This document shows positions 31,759 through 40,290 of a stretch of DNA of 64,000 bases, in pieces. Source of the DNA: Raineyella sp044508675. Lineage in GTDB: Bacteria; Actinomycetota; Actinomycetes; Propionibacteriales; Propionibacteriaceae. The notes under the pieces are model-generated. The model did no database searches and had not been told where the DNA came from. It worked only from the letters and a program-made list of their open reading frames with translations. A program made the translations under genes and the position numbers. The DNA lies in NCBI GenBank assembly GCA_044508675.1, contig JBIQHF010000011.1:45202-109201 (forward strand). Direction: 5' to 3'. Each line of letters starts with the position of its first letter. The first letter of the stretch is position 1.

Positions 31759-32732
31759 TGCCGTTGTCCTCCCGTACTGAATTGTCCTCCCGTACTGAAT
31801 TGTCCTCCCGTACTGAATTGTCCTCCCGCACCGACTTGTCCCCGCGTACAGATCGATCGACCTCCCGCCGGCGGCCCGGCTGTGCCGCGGGCTGCGGTGT
31901 CGCCGCCGCCGTCGCCCTGCTCCTGGTAGTGGCCGGGGCGATCGGCGGCATCGTCTGGCTGCGCGCCAACGAGTACATCGCCCCGACGCCATTGGAGCCC
32001 CGCTGCCGGTACGAGGCGGGCGGCAACGCGACCGTGCTGGACCTGAACCAGTCGCACTACGCCGGCATCATCGTCGGCACCGCGGTCAAGCGCGAGCTGC
32101 CCGCCCGCGCCGGGTCGATCGCCATGGCGACGGCGTACCAGGAGTCCGGGATCCGCAACCTCGACTACGGCGACCGGGACTCCCTCGGGCTGTTCCAGCA
32201 GCGCCCCTCGCAGGGCTGGGGCACCCCGGAGGAGATCACCGACCCGTACTACTCGACCAACGCGTTCTACGACAGCCTGGTCCAGGTCGATGGTTGGGAG
32301 ACCGGCGACATCAACACCGTCGCCCAGACGGTCCAGCGCTCCGGGCACCCGGAGGCGTACCGCAAGCACGAGTCCAACGCGCGCGTGGTCGCCAGCGTCC
32401 TGACCGGGCACTCCCCCGGCGGCGTGAGCTGCGGCTACGGCTCGACCAGCGCCGCCGATCCCGCCGGCCTGGCCGATTCCCTGCAGCAGGCCCTGGGCGT
32501 CACCGCGCAGGTCAGCGAAGACGGTTCCACGCTGACCGCCGAGGCCGCGACCGATGAGCAGGCCTGGGCCATCGGCCACCACGCCGTCATCAACGGCAGC
32601 CGGCACGGTGTCAACAGCGTCCAGGTCGCCGACCAGCAGTGGACCCGGTCATCGATGACGATCCCGCGCTGGGTGGCCACAGATTCCGGTGCCGGTACTC
32701 GGACCGTCACCGTCACCTTCACAGCCTCCTGA
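31758..32732 (+). CDS. Membrane-anchored lysozyme-like protein with N-terminal hexapeptide repeats
   Basis: A 324-residue type-II membrane protein. Residues 3-32 are five hexapeptide repeats (LSSRTE x3, LSSRTD, LSPRTD) in a basic cytosolic tail. They are followed by one membrane helix (about residues 45-69) and an outside domain with AMATAYQESGIRNLDYG and SLGLFQQRPSQGWGTPEE. This Glu and the GLFQQRP-GWG pattern are those of a widespread actinobacterial lysozyme-like family often misnamed 'heavy metal transporter'. It probably acts on or binds cell wall; activity is not shown. It is coupled to dapD (TGATG), an apt neighbour for a peptidoglycan precursor gene. Confidence 0.82.
   Translation: MPLSSRTELSSRTELSSRTELSSRTDLSPRTDRSTSRRRPGCAAGCGVAAAVALLLVVAGAIGGIVWLRANEYIAPTPLEPRCRYEAGGNATVLDLNQSHYAGIIVGTAVKRELPARAGSIAMATAYQESGIRNLDYGDRDSLGLFQQRPSQGWGTPEEITDPYYSTNAFYDSLVQVDGWETGDINTVAQTVQRSGHPEAYRKHESNARVVASVLTGHSPGGVSCGYGSTSAADPAGLADSLQQALGVTAQVSEDGSTLTAEAATDEQAWAIGHHAVINGSRHGVNSVQVADQQWTRSSMTIPRWVATDSGAGTRTVTVTFTAS
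31764..31853 (+). repeat. Five tandem copies of an 18-bp unit
   Basis: TTGTCCTCCCGTACTGAA repeated three times perfectly, then two diverged copies. Each codes one hexapeptide of the N-terminal tail of the lysozyme-like protein. Confidence 0.95.
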
Positions 32733-32737
32733 GACAG

Positions 32738-32774
32738 CACTCGGGGCCGGATCCCAGTGATCCGGCCCCGAGTG
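32738..32774. terminator. Bidirectional terminator between the lysozyme-like gene and dapC
   Basis: A 16-bp perfect hairpin (CACTCGGGGCCGGATC paired with its complement, 5-nt loop) between convergent genes. Confidence 0.85.
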
Positions 32775-32788
32775 GTCTGGTGCCTCTC

Positions 32789-33904
32789 TCAAATGGTCAG
32801 GCGCCGGGCCGCCTCGGCGATCCGATCGTCACTGGCCGTCAGGGCGATCCGTACGTGCTGGCCCCCGGCGGCCCCGTAGAAGTCGCCCGGGGCGACCAGG
32901 ATGCCCAGCTGGGCGAGTCGGTTCAGGGTCGCCCGGCAGTCCTCACCGCGGGTGGCCCACAGGTAGAGCGAGCCCTCGGAGTGGTCGATCCGGTAGCCGG
33001 CGCTCTCCAGCGCCGCGCGCAGCACCCGGCGGCGCGCCAGGTAGCGCTCCCGCTGCTGCTGGACGTGTTCCTGGTCGCCGAGCAGTGCGGCCATCGCGGC
33101 CTGCACCGGCGTCGGCATCATCAGGCCACCGTGCTTGCGCACCTCCAGCAGGTCCCCGACCAGGTCCGGGTCACCGGCGATGAACCCGGCGCGGTACCCG
33201 GCCAGGTTCGACCGCTTCGACAGCGACTGGCAGGCCAGGAGCCCGCGGTGGCCGTCACCGCAGATCTGCGGATGCAGCACCGACCAGGGCTCGGCCTCCC
33301 AGCCGAACTCGCCATAGCACTCGTCAGAGGCGAGGATGGCACCGACCTGGCGGGACCAGTCGACCCAGGCCTTCAAGCTCGCCGGGTCGAGGATCTCGCC
33401 GGTCGGGTTGGACGGCGAGTTGATCCAGACCAGCGCCGGGCGTACGTCGCCGAGCCGGGCCTGCGCGTCGGCCAGGTCGATCGCCGCGACGACCCGGGCA
33501 CCGACGAGGCGGGCGCCGACCTCATAGGTGGGGTAGGCCGTGGCGGGCACCACGATAGTGTCCTGGGGGCCCAGGCCCAGCTGGGTCGGCAGCCAGGCGA
33601 CGAGCTCCTTGGTGCCGATCACCGGCAGTACGCCGGACCAGTCCAGGCCGACCGCGCCCCAGCGCTGCGCCATGTACGCGACCATCGCCTCGCGCAGGGC
33701 CGCGGTGCCGACGGTGGTCGGGTAGCCGTGCGCGTCGGATGCCTCGAGCAGCGCGCGCCGGGCTGCCTCGGGGGTCGGATCGACCGGCGTGCCGACGGAG
33801 AGGTCACAGATCCCGCCCGGGTGGGCGGCGGCTGTGGCCTTGGCCCCGGCGATCGTGTCCCAGGGGAAGTCGGGCAGTCGGTCGGCGACGCGTCTCCGGG
33901 ACAC
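32789..33904 (-). CDS. dapC: N-succinyldiaminopimelate aminotransferase
   Basis: A 371-residue class-I PLP aminotransferase. It has the SNPTG motif (INSPSNPTGEI), SDECYGEF with the PLP-contacting Asp/Tyr, and the PLP lysine in LSKRSNLAGYRAGF. The actinobacterial DapC beside ferredoxin is the same as in mycobacteria (Rv1178/Rv1177). The GTG at 33904 has AGGAGG 5 nt upstream (33910-33915), and the longer frame to 34300 is rejected. Acts in the succinylase branch with dapD and dapE. Confidence 0.93.
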   Translation of the reverse strand: MSRRRVADRLPDFPWDTIAGAKATAAAHPGGICDLSVGTPVDPTPEAARRALLEASDAHGYPTTVGTAALREAMVAYMAQRWGAVGLDWSGVLPVIGTKELVAWLPTQLGLGPQDTIVVPATAYPTYEVGARLVGARVVAAIDLADAQARLGDVRPALVWINSPSNPTGEILDPASLKAWVDWSRQVGAILASDECYGEFGWEAEPWSVLHPQICGDGHRGLLACQSLSKRSNLAGYRAGFIAGDPDLVGDLLEVRKHGGLMMPTPVQAAMAALLGDQEHVQQQRERYLARRRVLRAALESAGYRIDHSEGSLYLWATRGEDCRATLNRLAQLGILVAPGDFYGAAGGQHVRIALTASDDRIAEAARRLTI

Positions 33905-34035
33905 TCGCCCCTCCTGCGCGGATTCGCTGGCGGGGGTCGGGTCAGCAGTCACAGTCGTTGGTCCTCGTCGTCCGGGGTCGGCGTCGCTGCGCACGACGCA
34001 TGGTCGGGATGGTGGGAAGCGACGGCCCTCGCCGC

Positions 34036-34086
34036 CGCGGGTGTGCATGAGTCGCGGGTGTGCAGGCGCCGCGGGTGTGCAGGAAC
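34036..34086. repeat. Three tandem copies of a 17-bp unit
   Basis: CGCGGGTGTGCA followed by five variable bases, three times (34036, 34053, 34070), in the 263-nt gap between fdxA and dapC. The gap holds no gene; the repeat and the SD/GTG of dapC are the only structures seen. Confidence 0.75.
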
Positions 34087-34167
34087 CGCCCCGGGACGCG
34101 AAGTCGCCGGGGCGGCTGCCCGGGCGTACGTCACCGCAGGTCGGTGGCGTACGCCCGGTGTGGGGGA

Positions 34168-34491
34168 TCAGTCCTGGTTCTGCGGGGGCAGCCCCGCGAC
34201 CAGCGGGTGGTCCTTCTTCTGCGGGCCGAGCTTGGCGGCGCCGCCGGGCATGCCGAGCCCGTCGAAGAAGTGGACGTTGGCGTCGTAGTACTCGGCCCAC
34301 TCCTGGGGGACGTCATCCTCGTAGAAGATGGCCTCGACCGGGCAGACGGGCTCGCACGCACCACAGTCCACGCACTCCTCGGGGTGGATGTAGAGCATGC
34401 GATCGCCTTCATAGATGCAATCGACAGGGCACTCGTCGACACAGGCGCGGTCCTTCACGTCCACACACGGCTGCGCGATGATGTACGTCAC
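34168..34491 (-). CDS. fdxA: 7Fe ferredoxin
   Basis: A 107-residue [3Fe-4S][4Fe-4S] ferredoxin. It starts VTYIIAQPCVDVKDRACVDECPVDC (shown here as two parts, residues 1-13 and 14-25) and has the second set CVDCGACEPVCP at 40-51. The cysteine spacing at 9 and 17 is the wider 3Fe type. The C-terminal tail of about 50 residues (EWAEYYDANVHFF) is that of actinobacterial FdxA/FdxC. The GTG start has AGAGGAG 8 nt upstream. Electron carrier, cytosolic. Confidence 0.95.
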   Translation of the reverse strand: MTYIIAQPCVDVKDRACVDECPVDCIYEGDRMLYIHPEECVDCGACEPVCPVEAIFYEDDVPQEWAEYYDANVHFFDGLGMPGGAAKLGPQKKDHPLVAGLPPQNQD

Positions 34492-34634
34492 AATTGGCTC
34501 CTCTAACGTGGCTCTAGCGTGGCGCGCCTGCGTGGACAGGACGGCCAGATCATGGTGGCCCGGGCCGGAGTGGTACGAGCCGTGGAGATGACTTTAGTAT
34601 CTCCCGATCGGGGATTTCGAGAGGAGCAGTGTCG

Positions 34635-35249
34635 GTGACTGAACTACCGGCCCAGGGCCAGCGGATCGCACTGCGCTACCGCGACGCCTCGGGGCCCCGC
34701 GAACTCATCGGATACGTTCAGGGCACAGGACCGGACGGGCTGGCCCTGCTGGACCGTACGCTCACCCCTCGCCTGCTGGCCTGGGAGACGCTGGAGTCGT
34801 GGCGGGCGGTCCCCCAGGTCCCTCGCGGACGCAATCCGCTGGCGGCCGACCCGGCCCTGCTCGACCGGATGGCCGCCGACCCTCGCCTCGACCTGTCCGG
34901 CATCGCCCCGTACGAGGTCGCCGACGATGCCCAGGTCGCGCGGCTGGCCGACCTGCTCGGCCCGGCGGTGCCCGACCAGGGCCCGGATGCGTACGACCTG
35001 GGGGAAGCCACCGCCGAGTACGACGCGGACGGTGTCCGGGGGCGGGCGCTGGTCGTTGGCGAGTGGGCGACGATCCGGCGCACCACCGGTGCCTCCCCGG
35101 GCGCCACGAATGCTCCCAACCGGGCCGAGGACGTCGACCGGGCTGTCCGGGCCTTGGCCCGGTGGGCCGCCTATCGGGACGCGCGCAGCGTCCAGGTGCG
35201 CGGCACCGACCGGGCGCTGGCCGGTTTCACCTGGCTCAGACGCAGCTGA
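34635..35249 (+). CDS. Rv0428c-type SH3-domain protein without acetyltransferase part
   Basis: A 204-residue protein. Its first 60 residues (GQRIALRYRDASGPRELIGYVQG...LLAWETLESWRAVPQVP) look like the SH3-like domain that precedes a GNAT domain in the Rv0428c family. The remaining 140 residues show no clear acetyl-CoA loop; they contain GALVVGEWATIRR-like and TWLRR segments. So it is a stand-alone or eroded version of that family. The GTG at 34635 has GAGGAG at 8-nt spacing; the GTG at 34629 is too close. Its 3' end overlaps the VanW gene by 14 bp. Confidence 0.6.
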   Translation: MTELPAQGQRIALRYRDASGPRELIGYVQGTGPDGLALLDRTLTPRLLAWETLESWRAVPQVPRGRNPLAADPALLDRMAADPRLDLSGIAPYEVADDAQVARLADLLGPAVPDQGPDAYDLGEATAEYDADGVRGRALVVGEWATIRRTTGASPGATNAPNRAEDVDRAVRALARWAAYRDARSVQVRGTDRALAGFTWLRRS

Positions 35250-36960
35250 CGGCGTCGGCGGCCTGGTAGGTCCAGGTGTAGTTCTGGCGCTTGACCTCGA
35301 CGCCGTTCTGGATGAACGCCCGGTAGTACGACGCAGTGAAGCCCTGGCTGGCGGACTGTGGCTCGCAGCGCGGCCCCGAGACGGTACGGGATCCGCCGGA
35401 GGTGAAGTTGGACTTGGTCGGTTCCGGCGACACGATCCGGTCGTACGGCGAGTCGCCCCACATCTTCACCGTCAGTGATCCCTGGGTCCCGGGCGAGGAC
35501 ATCGCCCGGCTCGCCTCGATCACCACCGCGTGGTCGGTGTCGTTCTTGAACCGCAGGTCCAGCGACCCGAAGTAGACGGTGGCCTCGCGGCCGGCCGGGT
35601 AGCGCGGGAAGTACAGCGTGTGCGGGTGGTGCTCGACGTCCTCCAGGCCCGCAAGGAAGGCGGCGTTGAAGATGGTGGTCGCTCCCTGGGAGACACCACC
35701 ACCGACCTCCTGCACGAGGTTGCCACCCTGGATGACGTAGCCGTCGGCGAAGCCATTGCTGGCGGTCCGCTCCCCGACGACGTCGTTCATCGAGAACGTC
35801 TCCCCCGGCAGCAGGACGTAGCCGTTGATCTTGCTGGCGACCAGACCGAGGTTGGTGTTGCGGTAGTCGGCGTGCGGGAACGAGGTGGTGAACTCGCCGA
35901 TCACCTCGGCGACGTCGGCCGACTGGGCCTCCTCGGTGGTGAAGTCGGCCGGGACCGTGGTCACCTCCACGGTGGCGGTGCGGGCGTCGCCCTGCTTGGC
36001 CAGGACCGGCTCGACCGCGTTGTAGAGGTCGTCCTTGGGCACCCCGACGCCATCACTGGAGGGGACGATGGTCGGCTTGCCGCTCCCCAGCTCCCAGGTC
36101 GCATCCCGGCCCTCCTTGACCCCCTTCAGGCCGGCGATGGCGGGCTGTGCCGCCTTGGCCAGCAGCTTCGGGTCGACCTTGGCGACCGGCAGGCCCTCCT
36201 CGGCGGGGAACGTGGTTGCCGCAGCGATCATCGCGGGGGTGACCTCGAAGGTGCCGGCATCGCCGGCACTGACCTTGACCGGGCCCGAGACGGCAGGGTC
36301 GGCCCAGTCCTGCTTGAGCTTCTCGATCTCGGCGGTGGTGATGTCCGGATCGGTCTCCTGGGTCTCGACCGCAGCGGTGTCGGCGGTCACGTACGCGCCC
36401 ACGAGAGCGGCCTCCACGGCCTCGGGAGCCACCGTCCGGTCCGTCAGGCCCGGCTCGATCTCCGCCACGGCTTCGTCGTTGTACCACATCGCTGCGTTGC
36501 GGGCCTCACGGCGACCCTGGTCGGCGACCGCTGCGGCCGTCGTGTCCATCGCCGCCCGATCGACCTCGACCACCGGAGCCGTCTCGCCTCCACCGACCAG
36601 GACCTTCCAGATGTGGTCCGGGCGCCAGCTGCGCCCCACGCCGGTCGCGTCGACCGAGGCCTCGTAGTTGATCGAGAGCCCGGCGTCGGCCGGCGTGACC
36701 GGGACCTCGACGTCGTCCCCGATGGTGAGCGTGATAGGAGCGGTCGTACGGGGGCCGAGTTGCTCCTCGAGGGTGCCGATCGCTTCCGCACGGTCCATCC
36801 CGCCCACGTCCACACCGGCCACCTTCGCGTTCCGCGGCACCGAGTCTCCGGCGAAGGCGTAACCGCCCACGTACGTCCCACCGGCGAGAACGACGATCCC
36901 GCCGGCCACCAGAGCGGCTGTTCGCCGTCGTCGCGATGACGATTGGGGCTGGGAACTCAT
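35236..36960 (-). CDS. VanW-family / peptidoglycan-binding-like membrane protein
   Basis: A 574-residue protein. It has a basic N-terminus (SSSRRRR), one membrane or signal helix (about residues 13-36), two PG_binding_4-like repeats (about residues 55-290) and a VanW domain (about 370-470) with FSMNDVVGERTASNGF and VQEVGGGVSQGATTIFNA. The C-terminal G5-like tail (about 500-574) ends with a cysteine. Expected outside the membrane in cell-wall metabolism; VanW has no proven activity. SD GAGAGGA precedes the ATG at 36960, with a possible -10 TAGGAT at 37001-37006. Confidence 0.9.
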   Translation of the reverse strand: MSSQPQSSSRRRRTAALVAGGIVVLAGGTYVGGYAFAGDSVPRNAKVAGVDVGGMDRAEAIGTLEEQLGPRTTAPITLTIGDDVEVPVTPADAGLSINYEASVDATGVGRSWRPDHIWKVLVGGGETAPVVEVDRAAMDTTAAAVADQGRREARNAAMWYNDEAVAEIEPGLTDRTVAPEAVEAALVGAYVTADTAAVETQETDPDITTAEIEKLKQDWADPAVSGPVKVSAGDAGTFEVTPAMIAAATTFPAEEGLPVAKVDPKLLAKAAQPAIAGLKGVKEGRDATWELGSGKPTIVPSSDGVGVPKDDLYNAVEPVLAKQGDARTATVEVTTVPADFTTEEAQSADVAEVIGEFTTSFPHADYRNTNLGLVASKINGYVLLPGETFSMNDVVGERTASNGFADGYVIQGGNLVQEVGGGVSQGATTIFNAAFLAGLEDVEHHPHTLYFPRYPAGREATVYFGSLDLRFKNDTDHAVVIEASRAMSSPGTQGSLTVKMWGDSPYDRIVSPEPTKSNFTSGGSRTVSGPRCEPQSASQGFTASYYRAFIQNGVEVKRQNYTWTYQAADAVSCV

Positions 36961-37090
36961 GAAGTGTGGTCCTCTCGCGAACGGGGCATGGGCAGGGCCC
37001 ATCCTAAACGCACCGCGGGGATCTCCCTCCCACGAGAGGTTGGCTGTTCCGCCCTCCGCATCAAGGTGGTCGGCTCCGCCGGCTCCGTGA

Positions 37091-38050
37091 TCAGCCCGCC
37101 CGCTGGTCGGTCCCGGTCACGTCCAGCCCGGCGAAGATGTCGTCGACCGGTCCATCGCCGGCCAGCGGCACGCCTCCGGCGAAGCGGTAGTGCTCGTACG
37201 CCCAGAACTGCACCGCCAGGTCCTCGGGCAGCGTCATGAACCCGGAGTCGGTGCGGATCTGGCTGCGGTAGGCGCGCAGCGCGGCCAGCTTCGCCGCGGC
37301 ATACTCCGGTGCCGCGACCACCACGTCGATGTCCTCGTCGCGGGTCAGCATCGGGGCCTCGGGGTCGGTCGGGATCCCGTCGACCACGTCGGCCAGCCCC
37401 CTCTCCTCCAGCACGGCCATCGCCTCGGTGACCTGGGACCGGCTCATCGCGGTCCAGAGCGTACGTTGCACCTGCCAGGCCTCCCCGAGGTCCGGGCGGT
37501 GACTGGGTGTCGCCGCCAGCGCCACGGCGTACGTCGCGACCCGGTGGGCCTTGATGTGGTCCGGGTGGCCGTACCCGCCGAACTCGTCGTAGGTGATCAG
37601 CACCTGCGGGCGCCGGTCGCGGATGATCGGCACCAGCTCGTTCGCGCAGACCAGCAGGTCCGCGGCGTGGAACGAGTCCTGCCGGGTGCTGTCGGCGACG
37701 GTCGCGGTGCCGTCGGGGGCCCAGGACATCCCGGAGTCGCGGAAGCGGTGGTCGCCCCCCAGCCGGACGAAGTCCGTCACTCCGAGGGCCGCCATCGCGT
37801 CGGCCAGTTCGCCGAGTCGGTACTCCCCCAGTGCGTCGTCCCCGTCGGCGGACAGGTGGGCCAGGTCGTCGACGACGATCTCCCCCTCCTCGCCGAGCGT
37901 GCAGGTCACCAGCGTCACCGCCGCACCTTCGGCCGCGCACTTCGCCATGGTGACGCCGTTACTCAGCGCCTCGTCATCGGGGTGGGCGTGGACGAGGAGC
38001 AGCCGGCGGTCGGGCAGCCCGGATCGGTCAGGCAGGTCAGATGCAGTCAC
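37091..38050 (-). CDS. mshB: N-acetyl-1-D-myo-inosityl-2-amino-2-deoxy-alpha-D-glucopyranoside deacetylase
   Basis: A 319-residue zinc deacetylase of the LmbE/PIG-L fold, the second step of mycothiol synthesis. Metal residues are visible in LLVHAHPDDEALSNG (about residues 18-32) and GGYGHPDHIKAH (about 160-171), with CTLGEEGE and the RRPQVLITYDEFG block. Length is close to MshB (303 in M. tuberculosis). The GTG at 38050 follows a TATTCT -10 by 7 nt. A long open extension upstream is a shadow of the MFS gene. Confidence 0.93.
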   Translation of the reverse strand: MTASDLPDRSGLPDRRLLLVHAHPDDEALSNGVTMAKCAAEGAAVTLVTCTLGEEGEIVVDDLAHLSADGDDALGEYRLGELADAMAALGVTDFVRLGGDHRFRDSGMSWAPDGTATVADSTRQDSFHAADLLVCANELVPIIRDRRPQVLITYDEFGGYGHPDHIKAHRVATYAVALAATPSHRPDLGEAWQVQRTLWTAMSRSQVTEAMAVLEERGLADVVDGIPTDPEAPMLTRDEDIDVVVAAPEYAAAKLAALRAYRSQIRTDSGFMTLPEDLAVQFWAYEHYRFAGGVPLAGDGPVDDIFAGLDVTGTDQRAG

Positions 38051-38057
38051 GCCGCCC

Positions 38058-38063
38058 AGAATA
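38058..38063 (-). promoter_or_regulatory. -10 element of mshB (leaderless)
   Basis: TATTCT, 7 nt before the GTG at 38050. Confidence 0.6.
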
Positions 38064-38079
38064 GGCGGGCCCCGGAAGC

Positions 38080-39453
38080 TCAGTCGATCACCTTGCCGCG
38101 CTGCTCGGGCAGGGCGAATGCTGCCGTCGCGGCGACCAGGAAGGACACCGCGAACACCGAGAAGGTCACCACCAGGCCGTACGATTCCCCGCCCCAGCCC
38201 AGCAGGACCGGCACCGACAGCGGGGCGATGATGGAGGCGAGTCGGCCGAACGCCGCGGCCGCGCCCGTGCCGGTGCCGCGCAGCCGGGTCGGGTACAGCT
38301 CGGGGCCGATCGCGTACAGGGCGCCCCAGGCGCCCAGGTTGAAGAACGACAGACCCATGCCGGAGGCGATGACCTGCCAGACCGCGGGCACGCCCTCCCC
38401 GATCGACATCAGGCCGAAGGCGACCGCGGCGAGCGCCGAGCCGGCCAGGAACACCGCCAGCGTCACCCGGCGTCCCCACACCTCGATCAGCCAGGCGGCG
38501 GCCAGGTAGCCGGGGATCTGGGCCAGGGTGATCACCAGCGTGTAGCCGAACGACCGGGTCAGGGTGAACCCCTGCTCCAGCAGCAGGGTGGGCAGCCAGG
38601 TGAAGGCGCCGTAGTAGGACAGGTTGATGAAGAACCACACGATCCACAGCGCGGCGGTGCGGCGCCGCAGCGGCCGGGCCCAGATCGTCGGGGCGTCGAT
38701 GTCCTCCGCGCCGGCGGGCCGGAACGTGGGCACCTTCACTCCACGCCGGAGCGGAGGCGAGGTCTCGAAGGCCCGGACCGCCGCCTCGGCCTCCGTGGTA
38801 CGCCCCTTGGACTCCAGGAAGCGTACGGATTCGGGCAGCCGGAACCGTACGAACAGGGCGTACGCGGCCGGTACCAGCCCGACCGCCAGTGCCCAGCGCC
38901 AACCGTTGTCGAACGACGGGATGATGAAGTAGCCGATCAGCGCCGCCAGGATCCAGCCGACGGCCCAGAACGCCTCGAGGAACACGACCATCCGGCCCCG
39001 GATCCGGGTCGGGGCGAACTCGCTGACCAGCGTGGAGGCCACCGGCAGTTCCGCCCCGAGGCCCAGCCCCACGATGAACCGGAAGACAATCAGCGCCCCC
39101 ACCGACCAGGACAGCGCGGCCGCGCCGGTGGCCAGCCCGTAGACGAGCAGGGTCAGGGCGAAGACCTGGCGTCGCCCGTAACGGTCCGCGAGCAGGCCGC
39201 CCAGGCTGGCACCGATCGCCATCCCCACGAACCCGATAGACCCGATCACCGACAGGGTCGTACGGTCCAGGCTCCACTCCACCGCCAGCGCGGCCATCAC
39301 GAAGGAGATCAGGCCGACGTCCATCGCGTCGAGTGCCCAGCCGATCCCCGATCCGACCAACAACCTGTTGTGCTCCCGGGTGTACGGGAGGCGGTCCAGC
39401 CGGGCCGCGCGGGTGGGTTCCCCGCTGCCGGCCTCGAGGTGCTCACTGGTCAT
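38080..39453 (-). CDS. MFS transporter, NiaP/sugar-porter-like
   Basis: A 457-residue 12-helix major facilitator. The first helix carries GWALDAMDVGLISFVMAAL, a pattern seen in NiaP-type (niacin) and aromatic-acid:H+ symporters. It also has GGLLADRYGRRQVFAL (motif A), RFIVGLGLGAELPVA and the PESVRFLESKGR loop of the sugar-porter family. The substrate cannot be read from the sequence; niacin is plausible. It is upstream of mshB on the same strand. Confidence 0.88.
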   Translation of the reverse strand: MTSEHLEAGSGEPTRAARLDRLPYTREHNRLLVGSGIGWALDAMDVGLISFVMAALAVEWSLDRTTLSVIGSIGFVGMAIGASLGGLLADRYGRRQVFALTLLVYGLATGAAALSWSVGALIVFRFIVGLGLGAELPVASTLVSEFAPTRIRGRMVVFLEAFWAVGWILAALIGYFIIPSFDNGWRWALAVGLVPAAYALFVRFRLPESVRFLESKGRTTEAEAAVRAFETSPPLRRGVKVPTFRPAGAEDIDAPTIWARPLRRRTAALWIVWFFINLSYYGAFTWLPTLLLEQGFTLTRSFGYTLVITLAQIPGYLAAAWLIEVWGRRVTLAVFLAGSALAAVAFGLMSIGEGVPAVWQVIASGMGLSFFNLGAWGALYAIGPELYPTRLRGTGTGAAAAFGRLASIIAPLSVPVLLGWGGESYGLVVTFSVFAVSFLVAATAAFALPEQRGKVID

Positions 39454-39500
39454 GGCAACGAGTCTTCCACCTCGGCGGCCCGGTCACGAGGGCCGGCGGG

Positions 39501-40211
39501 TCACCACTTGGGGATCTCGGGCAGGGCCGATCCGTCCGTGGTCCGCACGTGGTCGGTGCGGCCGCGGGCCAGCCAGTCGACCACCCCGTCCCGCTCACCG
39601 ATGACCGTGGTGGCCCCGTCCCCGATGACCAGCTCGTCACCCTCGTACGTGGTGACGGTCACCCCCGGCGCCTCCGGCTTGCCCTGCAGGGACCAGACCA
39701 CCGAGTTGAGCGCGTCGAGCTGGGAGTCCGGGTCCGCCTCGTGCAGCTCGAAGGTCGAGTCGAGGTCCTGGTGGTGGATGATCACCTCGGCACAGCGCAG
39801 GTTCGGCAGGGCGTAGGCCTTGAACGGGCGGTTGCGGAGCTGGACCTCGGCAGCGGCATCGGGGGCGTCGGCCAGGGCCTCGGCCCGCTCCATGAAGGCG
39901 GCGTGGGCCTGCTGGAGGTCGGCGAGCAGCTCCTTGGCGGAGCGACGGGCGCCGGCCTCGATGTCGGCGTTGCGCTGCTCCAGCGAGGGGTACATCGGGT
40001 CGTTGCTTCCGGTGATGGCGTTGTTGACCAGCCGGCCGAGCGCCTCGGCGGAGCGGGCCAGGTGGGTGATCACGTGACCGCGGGTCCAGCCCTCCAGGGC
40101 AGAGGGGCTCGTGATCTCTTCGTCGGTGAAGGAAGCCACGTTGGCCAGGAGCATGTCGGTCTCGCGCTGCAGGCGCTTGAGGTCGGCCAGGTACTGAGGA
40201 CGCGTCGTCAT
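39501..40211 (-). CDS. Mycothiol-dependent maleylpyruvate isomerase family protein
   Basis: A 236-residue DinB-like four-helix protein. The N-terminal MDMPI domain has SALEGWTRGHVITHLARSAEAL, where the conserved W-x-x-x-H-x-x-x-H residues would bind zinc, and AEVIIHHQDL provides a third His. A C-terminal SCP-like part follows (TTYEGDELVIGDG). Enzymes of this family use mycothiol; mshB is two genes away. The substrate is unknown. A TAGGCT -10 lies 6 nt before the ATG. Confidence 0.88.
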   Translation of the reverse strand: MTTRPQYLADLKRLQRETDMLLANVASFTDEEITSPSALEGWTRGHVITHLARSAEALGRLVNNAITGSNDPMYPSLEQRNADIEAGARRSAKELLADLQQAHAAFMERAEALADAPDAAAEVQLRNRPFKAYALPNLRCAEVIIHHQDLDSTFELHEADPDSQLDALNSVVWSLQGKPEAPGVTVTTYEGDELVIGDGATTVIGERDGVVDWLARGRTDHVRTTDGSALPEIPKW

Positions 40212-40217
40212 GGGCTG

Positions 40218-40223
40218 AGCCTA
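40218..40223 (-). promoter_or_regulatory. -10 element of the MDMPI-family gene (leaderless)
   Basis: TAGGCT, 6 nt before the ATG at 40211. Confidence 0.55.
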
Positions 40224-40290
40224 CTCATCCGGGCTTCGCCCGGCGCGCGGGGACGCACCGGCTGTCGGGCCCGAGGTCGGGCCGCAGGGT

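Noticed and set aside
37091..39277. One 728-residue protein joining mshB to an upstream sequence
   Set aside because: The first 400 residues are an out-of-frame shadow of the MFS gene; mshB has its own leaderless start at 38050.
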